Of a stretch of 64,000 nucleotides of DNA, positions 13,701-25,700 are shown piece after piece. Each line of letters starts with the position of its first letter. Position 1 is the stretch's first letter. Below the pieces are notes generated by a model. The model saw nothing but the letters and a program-made list of their open reading frames with translations, was not told where the DNA came from and made no database searches. The position numbers and the translations under genes were made by a program. The stretch is from Apteryx mantelli. Taxonomy: Eukaryota; Chordata; Aves; Apterygiformes; Apterygidae. The DNA is taken from assembly GCF_036417845.1 (NCBI RefSeq), contig NC_089990.1, positions 131,501 through 195,500 on the forward strand, written 5' to 3'.

Positions 13701-16700
13701 CCCTGCAGATACTGAACTATCAGGCTTTTTTGTTGTAACACAGGAACAATTTAAATGCAATTTGATGCAATTTAAAATAAAAGATTTTTGCCCCACCTTT
13801 GAAACTTCTTTAGGCCATACATTACATTTGAGTCTCACCCTTAACAAAGTTACTGCACTGGAATTCCAAATGAAGCTCTCAGAAAATTGACAGTGAAAGC
13901 TGGAAATGAAATCGGGCTCCTGAAACCCACCGTCTGGTTATAGGACTTTCCCAGATAGATGACAAATGACTTTAAATTTGTAGAAAGCATCTCTTCTATG
14001 CACACCAATTCATTGCTGTGCTGTAATCCATACTATCATGTACACCTGAAGAAGGATGCAAAAGCAGTTCAATTCTATTGTCACTTTACTTTCCAAAGAA
14101 AGCAGTGAAATTCCCAACACATTGCTGAGAATTGTTTTATTTATAATCTACAGTTATCCCCAAATATTTCCCACAAATAGTTCTTTTCGAAGGACAAGAA
14201 GCTAACCCTTCCATTTGATCGGCATCTAAGCACACACTTTGGGTAAAGGCCTGAGTATTGCAACAGCAACACTGCAGCATCTTAGTTATTTATCCTGTTG
14301 ATCTACTGCCTTTTCAGAAGAGATTTACACACAGGCATTTTTAGTCTGTTTAACAGTAGCTGTTCATTAGCATATAGCAAATATGCACAGATTTCTTTCA
14401 AGCTAGGGATGGAGCTGAGGGGATGGGATGGTTACTTTACAAGCCTTCCCTACACCCACTAGATAAGAGTTTCTTATAGAAATAGTCACACAGAAAAGGC
14501 TGCCATGTATTCTGGTGACGGCACCCCACACAGAACAGTATCCCACTGAACCAGATTCAAGCAGCTGAAAGTTACACTTGAATTCAAACCTGCTAAGTTG
14601 TTTCAGAGGTGTCAGGCTAATCATAGGAAAGCAAACTCTTGCTTGCCTCAAAGATCACAAACTGAGTTCGCTAAAATCTAAATTCTAAGTTTAAGCATTC
14701 TGGAGGAAGATTTAATTTGATAGTTGAAGTGCATGCTGGATTCCTTTGGATGTCCACACTACCAGTGCTGAATGTACCTCATGCAGCTGCGTACGACAGA
14801 ACAAGAGCTGACTCAACAAGTGGTTCAGACAAAGGTGCTGGTGAAGAACTGCTAGAATGTGATTTACAACACTTTCATGGGATACCACAAACAAGTTTTG
14901 CAGATCAGTGCACAGCAAACACTGAAAGCACAGAATTTTCCAAAATAACTACTTGTTTTGATCATGTACCTACATAACAGTACTGTTACAAAAACTAAGT
15001 CTTGCAGAGATGTAAATTAAAAGGAGAGTATGTCAACAAGTCAACATTAGAAATACTTTGAATACATGATTATCTAAAGATCTTCACTGTTTCAGTTCTC
15101 CTATGCAGGAAGGGACTTCCCAAGATACTTTCTGCCTGTTACTGATACATTACACCCCCTGCCTGAACACATCCTGCAACTCCCATTCTCACCAGAGCCT
15201 TTTAAAATCCTTGTTTTGTACTGTGGCAGTCCATTTCCTCTTTACCGCATAACTGATGCCAGGTTCAAATACCTACTTCTACATAAAAGCAGCTGACCTT
15301 GCATTCATCTTCCCCAGTGTCCAGTCTGACAGTGGCCAGCAGAGCATGCTTGGGGATAGGGTATCAGAATCAGAGGTAGGTGCAAGGGCCTTCTTCCACC
15401 ACTTCCCTCCAACCTCCTAGGAGCTAGACAGCTTAGGTGATACAGAAATCCCATGTTTAGTAAGGGAGCTTCTCATTACAGAATCTTACACCTTCTTGCT
15501 CATTACACCATGCTCAGCAACTGATAGACAATGCCACTAAGGTGCAAGTCTTCCTCACGTTTTCATTCTGGCACAATATCTGACAACATCTTAAACTTGT
15601 CAGCCACCTTATACGGTACGTATGCATATTGGATGTTTCTTCATGTTCAGAACACCAAGAGTTATAGCTCAAATATGCTATTTGATAGTCTCCCCTCTAC
15701 ACAGTTAAACAAACTGTTTCTCAGAGTGGGACATGAACTTCATGCAAATTTATACACTGATAATAAAGCCTCGACACAGAGGCCCTGTAGTTATAGAAGC
15801 ACAGAGGGCATAGAAGCACAGAGGGCATAGAAGGGATGAAATATTGCCCTGCAATTTTGAAGAGAGTTCTAGCAGATTTATATCATAAGGTTACTGTGAA
15901 ATCAAAGTCTACATGAGGTTTTTGGGAGAGCTGTCCAGGAATGTAGTCAGGCTGATGAAATGCAGGCTAGATAAGCGGCCAGTGAGGTGGACTGAAAACT
16001 GGTTGAACTGCTAGACTTGGAGGATTGCGATCAGCAGCATAAACTTCTGGAGGCCAGTCACTAGTGGTGTCCCCTACGGGTTGATACTGAGGCCAATACT
16101 GCTTAACATCTTCATTAATGACCTGGATGATGGGACCAAATGCACCCACAGCAAGTTTGCAGACAATACAAAACTGGGAGGTGTGGCTGATACACCAGAT
16201 GGTTGAGCTGCCATTCAGAGGGACCTCAACAGACTAAAGAAGTGGGCAGAGAAGAACCTCAAGAAATTTGAAGTGAGTGAAAAGTTCTGCTCCTGGAGAG
16301 GAATAACCCCATGCACCAGTACAAGCTGGGGGCCTATCAGCTGAAAAACAGCTTTGCATTGAAGGACCTGGGCATTCTAGTGGACAACAAGTTAACCATG
16401 AGCCAGCAATGTGCCCTCGTGGCAAAGGCAGCCAACAGTATCCTGGGCTGCATCAGGAGGAGGATTGCCAGCAAGTAAGGGAGGCAATCCTTCCCCTCTC
16501 CTCAGCACCAGTAAGACCACATCCGGACTACTGTGTCCAGTTCTGGGCTCCCCAGTACAAAACAGACATGGATTTACTGGAGCGAATCCAGCAAAGGGCC
16601 ACAGAGATGATCAAGGAGCTGCAGCATTTCTCATGTGAGGAGAGGCTGAGAAAGCTGGGACTGTTAGCCTGGAGAAGAGAAGGCTCAGAGGAAGCTTATC

Positions 16701-19700
16701 AACATATTTATAAATATCTGAAGAAAGGGTATAAAGAGGATGGGGCCAGATTCTTCTCAGTGGTGCCCAGTGGCAGGACAAGAGGCAATGGGCACAAACT
16801 GAAACACAGGAAATTCCACTTGAACACAAAACACTTTTTACTGAGAGGATGGTTGAACACTAGCACAGGTTTCCTAGAGAGATTGTGGAGTCTCCATCCT
16901 TGGAGATATTCAAAACCTGACTCGATATGGTCCTAGTCAACCTGCTCCAGCTGACTCTGCTTGAGCAGGTGGATTAGACCAGATGATCCCCAGAGGTCCC
17001 TTCCAACCCCAACTATTCTGCAATTCTGTGACTGTACCTGTTTTCTTGCATCAGGTCTTTGATCTGAGCCAAAATCCAGTCCACCTCTGAAGAAGAATCA
17101 GACCACAGTTCTCGGGACTTTGAAACAGACTGCACCGTCTGCATAACCTGAGTGAAGGAAAAATCCAAACATTAGTAACAGATAACGCACCATCTCCTGG
17201 CAGTTGGAGCAAACAGAAGAGGCATTGCTATGAAGAGCAGATGCACATGCCATATTTACTTCACCAATACCACTTGAAGAAAAAACCTCACAAAAGTTCC
17301 CCTTCCTAGGGAAACATTAAAAGTTAACATAAGCCATATCATACCCTGGAAAGGCTTGAATTAAAAGGGCAACAGCACCCTTCTGGTGTCTTCATTCTTG
17401 TTCTAATACTTGTTCTCCTTGACTTCAGCACAGACTGGGACAGACACATTTTGAATCATTAACTCCACATGGGGAAAGCCGTGGGGTAGAGGTTACCTAT
17501 CCAGAACAAGGTTTTTCCAGTCATATTATGCACACAGAAGATCCAAGTATCAAACCAACACAGCCATCTAGGCAACCTGTAGTCAGCTGAGAGTGTCTAA
17601 CAAGCAGAAGCAATGTGGAAAACAAACTACCAGGTTGCACCAAGAATGGAAGAGATAGTATTGGAGGTTAGCTCTCTTAGAAGAGTCAGTGGATTTATTG
17701 GTTTGATATATACCATCCTCAGGACTGCAATTAGCTCACTTAACCTATATGCCCAATACTACCACTAGATGCAAGAGATACTTTAGATGACAAATCAAAT
17801 ATAAAGACATGGTCTAAACACAACAAGTGACTAAACAACTTCTAGCCTACCCACAGGCACATACCCATAGGCACAACTGGGCACCAAAGTACACAGCCTC
17901 CATCAGAGAGCTCATTTTGCCCTGGTTTATACTTTAAAGACTTTAAGTATAATAACAAGTTAACAAAATAGCTAGAGAAGTATCTGGATTAGAAACTGTA
18001 CAGTTACACTGTTATAGAGATGACTTCTGCTATCAGCAATTCTCCTTCCTAAGTGGAAAAGAGTACAGACAGAATATACATTTATACAAGGGGACTTGTA
18101 ACCATAGCAAGAGAGGTACAATTTCTCTGCTATGCCCATCCATGTTTAATGGATAATATATGTGTTTAATATACATGCCTAAAAAAAGTTTCAAGTAGTA
18201 TTTATCTGAAATTTGGAACATTCAGTTACTCTCATGGTTCAAGGAAATAATTATTTACGCGCATTAAACTGTCTGCTGTTAAAGGATACAAGAACAAGCC
18301 CGTATCATTTTTTCAATCCAGTTCTGAATTTCAGAGATAGCATATTTTTAAACTGGCTGTAGCTGGTGCAACAGCAGTCTGTACTTGCTATAGCATTTGA
18401 AAAGAAGCTCCACTCTGGTATAAATAGAAATAAGTCGCAACATTTTCACCACATGGGAGACTGCAACTGATACTAATCGCACAAACTCTCCATCCCTGTG
18501 TTCCAATAATTCAGGGAGGTTGGTACATCCTAGCTGTGGCTTCTGAACCAATAATATTTTTGACCTTATCATTGCTTCCACTTTACTTCCAAGACAACTA
18601 CTACAGAATTTCTATCGATAACCTCTGCTCACTGTCCACTCCACTAACTTTTCCAGTCTGAAGCATTTACATACAAAAAACAAGAGTGGAGGGAAACACA
18701 TTTGTACCTTAAAAGGCTGTAGAACAACACACAGCACTGTCACAAGGCAGGACATTTAACACACTGTTATATACAGGGAAATCATCCTCTTAAAATTGAG
18801 CCTATTGCTTATTGCCACAGAAATTCCAACCGTAACCCAGAGAGACACGCATAAGTAATAATCACTTATGTAAGCCCACAGACCCCAGCCAGAATTTACT
18901 TCATCAGGCTTTGGTCATTAAGTGCTCCTAGAATTGTCAGGGGTGAAGCAAAATAAAGCGCCTCTCTAACTGCCATTTTGATTACAAATGGATTTTCCAT
19001 AAGTGTTGTAATGTATCCAGGACTGGAGAGAGTGTGGAGGAAGAAAAGCTAATAGGGGTGGAATGTAGGGAATTTTATCCTGTGCAGTTTTAAGAATAAA
19101 GCAAACCCCAGAGGTTTCCTTCCCCTACGCAAAACAATCATAATGCTGTCTGTCCATTTTCCCACCTTGTATTACCCTTAAAACTAAGTAATGCTGGGAA
19201 GGTGACTAGGAAAAAACAAACAAAGAAAAAAACAAAAACACTCACCTTTTCCTCTAAGATGACAGGAGAGGCCCAACATATGCCCAATCATTTTGCTGTG
19301 GAACTAAGCTATATTATAGATGTATTTCATTAACTGTTTCGGCAATAGGAAGGCATGAAGGAGAAGGCAAGCCCTCCACACGAAAGAACTATATGGATTA
19401 AAAAACTCCTTCATATCTCACCACCTTTTTCAAAGGGCAGGAAAAAGAATTTCCTACCCACTCATTTTTGGCTATGAACAGATACTTTAATGCATGCTCA
19501 GACTACAAGCAAACATAACACTCCTCATTCTGGTTGGACAGTGTGTGTGTGGGAATATCTGAAAAGCTTTAAAGATCAGGCAACAGAGGGGGGAAAAAAA
19601 GTTGAACAACTAACAATCTCTAGGACCACAACTAAAGCCCATAGTGAAATAGTCAAAAAGGAGGTAAGAAATAAGACCTATAAAAGAAACAGATCTTTCC

Positions 19701-22700
19701 ATCACAGCAAAGGGAAAAGCAAAAGGTTTTATGACAAAACTCAGATTCTTCTAATCATACTATTATAAGACATCCCCTTAAAAACATGAAAGAGTAACTA
19801 CCACCCACCATCACTGCACAGCTTTGACAAATATGATTTACAGTAGCTGAAAGGTTCTTGGTTCTAAAGATGCAGCAAAGAAAAGGTTGGTGGAACAGAA
19901 GGGAGGGATTTTTGCATTGCTTGCTTTAAGTTACTGAACAGACACAAGTCTACTGCTACAGAGAACAGAGTTTCCGAGTGCCAACAAAGGACCAATATGT
20001 TTGCATCTCTTCAAATTACTGGAAATATTTATTAAAGAACATAAGTAGTATATGTGTGTGTGTATGTGTATATTTCTTTTTATTAAAGACAAACTTCAGT
20101 TAAGAGCTTGGAAGTAACAGCCATAAAGAGCAAGATTCCTGCTTGCTGACAGATCCAAGCAAGTATTCTGCCCATCCTTACTCAGTGCAAGATAGCAGAA
20201 GATATTCCCTTGCCAGAAGATGCTGTTTTCTTCCTCCAGGGTGATTGAACTTTTATATTATTGATGGATATACTTGATCTGCTATTTTTTAGCTGATGTC
20301 TAAAGCAGAAAAATGCTTTCACATTAAAGATGAAAACAGTATTTTTTTTTGTGGGTAGCCACCTCAAAGTGACAAAAGCAATATATTAGAAGAAGCTATA
20401 TCCACAATACACTTGTCTACAGAGAATTCATTTTTCACAATTCAGCTATATTTTGTCATATTTGGTAGACTTAGAAGTATATCATAAAGTCATTCAATAA
20501 GAAAGGCAGCTTACAGGATGAGCAGAGAAATTCCAAAAGCCCAGTACATAGCACTCAATTAAATCAAGGCATATAATATGGAGTTTGCACTTCAACCTCT
20601 ATTCACATCATTTTGATGGGATAAAGTAAGTTTCACATGAGCTTCAGAAGAAAAGTTAGGAAGAGGGTTTTGTTGCTGCTTTCTTTAGTGCGTAAAGCAG
20701 GATTTAAGAGCACCTGACAAGTATCAGTAGTAATGTGGGCACTGGCTTACTGGCATGTCTTTATTACTGATAGGAGTATCAGGTACTTCTGGATAGATTC
20801 TAACTGTGGGAGGATGCTACTACAGAGCACTGAGAAAGAAAAATAATGAATCCCTAGAATTATATTAATTAAAGTCCTAGTACAGCAATTTAGTTATGCT
20901 ACCTCTCAGGTATTTCAAGTGAGGCCTGGCCAAGAGCACCAGCTCTTCAATTTGTGCAACAATGAAGAGAAGACTTATTGCCCAAAGCAGGAAAGGAGAA
21001 GAAATGGAAGTGCTGACGATCAGACTGCACTTACCCGGAACTGCTCGTTCTTGTAGGATACCAGCACATCTCTGACTTTTTCTAGAAATAAAGATAAATA
21101 TGTGGCTTAAAACAGGGAATGGATCAACTTGCCTCACCATACAAGGGATTTTTGGTACCCCTGGAAATTTGTCATCTATCTCCAAATGTATCTTGGCAAG
21201 CTGATTAGTTCTGCTCAATATGTGGTCGAGGAAGACATCAATGAAATGAAGTTATAAATCCAAAGTCAGACAATACTCTGAAGACTTCTGTCTCCCCCAG
21301 ACTCTTGTGGCAATGTATTTTTTATCATGCAGGGTCAATCCTGGAGTTCAGCATTTTACCACTAGCAGTGGCCAAAGACAGGGAAGTTGGATAAAGGCAG
21401 ACAGCTCAGAAAAAATCCCTAAATGGATCAGTTTAGGAAGAAATTGTTTCCATAGGCAGTTCATGTTCTGATGCATATTTTGATGCGTATTTGATGCATT
21501 TTAGAACTTCTGTAAACATCTAAACCTTGGATAGAGCTGCTGTAATCTATTGGGCTGAGTTACTCCCCACAAGCAGACCAAGTTTTGTCAGAAAAGTTAT
21601 GATTAGCTGGTTTTGTTGTTTGAGGTACTGTTTGTTACCTCCCAGCTACCGAACTCCCAGACTAATCATCTAGCCTGAACTCCTGCTTGAGAGAGACCGA
21701 TATGCTTCCTCCAATAAGTCATCCAAACTAGAAAACCACTTTTAGAAAAGCACCTGATCTTGGATTCAGAGACTTTTGGTGATAGAAAGTCAACCACTGG
21801 AACAATTTACTAAATTTCTCTCAGTGTTTTGCACTTGGTATCTCATCAAATTATGTCCAGATTGAGTTACCAGTGATTTTCTTTTTTCTTTAAATACTGG
21901 TAACAACTAGAGTGATTTCCTGTCCACATGCCAAATATTTAGAAACAGACTGAACTGACTTTATCCCACTCTTGCTTAAATTATGAATCTACAGAGTTTT
22001 GATGGCTATAAAAAGAGCATGGCTTTCTTTGTCATTAGTGCCCTCAGTCTTAGAACTGTGACCTAAACTAATTTTTACAATGCTTGGCCCTAGACCATGC
22101 CAATGTAACTGCTGCTACTGATCAGGGTACTGGATACCCAATACAAGTAAGAGATTTTATGCTACAAACTCAGTGAGATAATATGACAGAAAAAGTCAGT
22201 CACCCCAAGAACCTCTCAAGGCCCAAAGAGCAATCCCATAACGTGAGCAGAAGAACATCTTTATCCGTCGGCAGTGGTAGAAGATGACGCTTTAAACTGT
22301 ATTTTCTAGCATGGGAAAGATCTAATTCTTTTATCTACTGCTGTTTCAGGAACACCTACCATGGAATTCCTTGTGTTTCTGACAGGCCTCATGCTGCGGG
22401 GTTTGAATCTCCCATGTGTCACTGTCCATCTCTGTATTTGCTTCAGTCTCTTCCTGCTCATCCTCCTCTTCGCTTTCTTCACACAAATTATTGCCCAGCT
22501 GACGGCTCCAGTACGTCTTTCGTAGCCAGTCCAGTACAACATCACAGCCTAAAGGAGAACAGAACACATGTTCTCTTCTCAGTGAGATTTTCTTCATTAT
22601 TTAATACATGTATGTGGCACGTTGCTAACTTGCATTGTGAAATGAAATGTGGTATGCAAGTTAAACTCTGAAATCACACACAACCCCATTAATAAAAAGG

Positions 22701-25700
22701 TGAATGGCAGCAAAGAAAAACAACATCACAGACCTGGTGACACCCACCCACTACCTTTTTGGCAACAAGAGAGTTTGGGCGCTTCTATAGTGCTGCACCT
22801 CGTTCAAGCTAGGCCAAATTTTAGCAGAAAGCAAGTCCCAGCAGTGGGGGTCTGATCGGAAAATGAGTCAAGTTTTTTTATCACTATGATCAACACAGTG
22901 CCTATAACAACACTCATTTTTTGTGCAGAGACTACAGTAATCACACATTAGGTAGACGGAGAGCGGGGAAGCCCTTTTTTCCCATCACTGTTTCAGTATC
23001 CAACTCAGCCAAGGGAACTTGATGAAGGTTGTTTATCTGGCGTCTCAGTGCTTAACCCAAAATTCCCAGGAATGAGGAAAATCTCTTTAAATGCCATGAG
23101 CTGGTCATTTAGTCAAACTTGCAGTACCTATTGCACCTCTCTCAGAACTGGATTTTTTGTGAGTCCCTGGTACCTCTACAACATCAGAAAAAGTATTTAG
23201 CTCTTCCACTGACATGAACTTCACGTGCCATAAAGAAACAATAGGGCTGAGATATTGTTTCCAGTATTTTTTTTTTTCAGGGGAAGGAGAAAGTCTCTGA
23301 ACGCCTTCCCTACAACACAACACAGCCTGGAGCCAGGAGGGCAGAGGAACATCTCCAGTAGGACAGCTGGCTGCTTGTTTCCATCAAATGGCAAGTCATT
23401 CCTTCCCAGAAAGTCAGAGAACTCCCAGCCCTTTTTGAGAGTCCAATTTTGACTATTTCCAGGTGTGTTTTCCACTTTCCAAAATGTGGATTTTGCCCCA
23501 GCTCTCCCAATGGCAGAAGACAGTATAAAGGGAAGGGCAATATCCACTTCTCCTATGGTTTTTCTCCCTGTTCTGCATGCTCTCCACCGAGCACCATTCA
23601 GCCAACCCCACAATGCCCCCTTCCAGGCATTTCACACCACAGCTCTTCCCCTCCCACTGAGCTTGCTGGGCACCTGCGCAGTATTGACAGAGGCAAGCCC
23701 CTCCCAGGCATTTCACACCACAGCTCTCACCCCCACAATGAGCCCGCTGCTGCCCCATGGGGTCCCCAAAACAGAGGGCACCATGGCAGGGGAGCAGCTG
23801 TTCCCCCTCAGGTACCACAGCCAGTCCTGGTCTCCCAGCAACAGCAGCCCTGGCAGGCCCAGGGGGGACACAGTGGCATGTTGCTCCAGTCAGCACCCCG
23901 AGCTGAGGGGGACGCTCGCCTGGGATGCCCCGCCAGGATGGCACTCACCCTTGCGGCAGAGCGCTAGCTGGGGTAACTTTCCGTGGGTCAGCTCGTGACG
24001 GAGATCCACAACCCAGATGGGGATATCCACCTGGAAGAACAGCCACAGACATTACCACACAATTCCCACTGTGTCACGCTACAACCGTACACACGCCCCC
24101 AAAAAGCTTTAGGCAACATCTATCCAGGCATGAACAACAGCCTCTTCTGGGCTGCTCCTGCACCGCTGTTCCACCAGCTTCCCTTTTCAAAGGTTGATTG
24201 GGGTCACCTCCTCTGACCTCATAGCAATCCAGACAGCTACTCTTCCATACAAACTCAGGATTTTATAATTCAAGTTCTTCAATGTTGCTTACAACAAACG
24301 GATGTCTTTTCAGACAAAGGCATTATGTAGTATACTTCACCTTAGTATCTCATTAAATTATACTACCTCTTGATGGTTGCACTTTCTCTTCATCCCTTAT
24401 TTTCTTGAAATTTTAAGGTTACTGCCTTGGCTAACTTCTTTCTGCCGCAGCTATTTTTGAGATAACTGTAGTCACTGATTTAAATATTTTGTCTGCTGGT
24501 GATGCCCCAACGTTATTTTTCTCTGTCTGGGCTTTTTCTTGTGGTATGGTAGCATAGAGAGGCCTCAGCAAATACCAGGTTCTCTGTGACGCTAGGTGCT
24601 ATGTGCCCACATAGTAAAATACAATTTTTGTCCTGTAGATTTAGTAAAGTGTCTTCCTTGAACCTGCAAACAGTTAGGTGTGGGACAGTGGTCCTGTCCA
24701 ATACAAAACTGGACGTTCTGGCATCAACCAGCAGTTATAAATCTTCAGCTCAGACTGACAAAGGCAAATCAGCCTTCTTTTCCTTCTTTACTCTTTGTGT
24801 TCCTTTTCTCTCTCCTCTGCCATGGGTGAGTATTTGTGCCTCTTTCTCTCTTTGGCTCTCTGACCTTGTTATGATTCTTTTAAAATATTTTTTCTCTTGT
24901 ACAAATTGGTGCTAAAAGCACCTTCAGCATACTGAAAAGCATTAAAAGCCTAACTTCTGCATTTCTTCATTCAGCTTTCAAAAACTTACCTTTAGACAGT
25001 ATTTTAAAATGTAAACTTTAAGTACTGAATTAAAGATTACTCTGTGAGATGTTATGATCACAAGAGTTGTTGCCGTGACCATTCAAAGCCTCACAGTCCA
25101 TTTTTAAAAAAATCTTTAAAAGCTTTTTTACATGCTTGCTTCTTTCTACCCTGTTCTTCCACCTGTTTGTAGACCATTTAGCCATGAGATCCAGATAGCT
25201 AGGTGTGAGTTCACATATGTGGAAGTTTGAGTACCTGGTACTTTCCTTGAACAGATTGTAGTGGAATGAGGTCTTGACTGTAAACTTATAAAAATCATGC
25301 TTTGTTGGAGAACTGCTGCGTAAACTTTCAGTAGTGCATAAAACCATATGGGTAGTATAATTTAACAAGATACTAAGGTGTGGTTGAATTGTATTTAAAC
25401 TGATGAAACATTCTGGACGACAATTTGATACTCAAATCATATATACTGCAAGTTTATGGCACTAATTTTTTGCATTTTCTTAAGGATAACTGACCTTACC
25501 TATGCAAGATCACTATTTGGAAGCTTGACAGGGTACTAGCAACAGTTTATTTCAGCATCTGAATTTAAGAGGTGAGAAGTAGCATCTTGCTTAAAAACCA
25601 AACAAAAAAAGATCAGTTCATCATTCTCACTCAGTGGCCCCAGACAATGCTGTATATATAGCAGAGTCTCAAGTACTGTCTGGTATTCACTTTCAAAACT

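Noticed and set aside
15000..15900. Possible full-length CR1 further left of 15940
   Set aside because: No similarity to the CR1 RT or endonuclease region is visible left of about 15905, so the copy is 5'-truncated.
16409..16936. 175-codon plus-strand frame
   Set aside because: It is the degraded reverse-transcriptase end of the CR1 LINE, not a host gene.
23449..23998. Overlapping 163-177-codon frames on both strands
   Set aside because: They lie in the GC-rich part of LAS1L intron 4, with an internal duplication and no domain or splice support.
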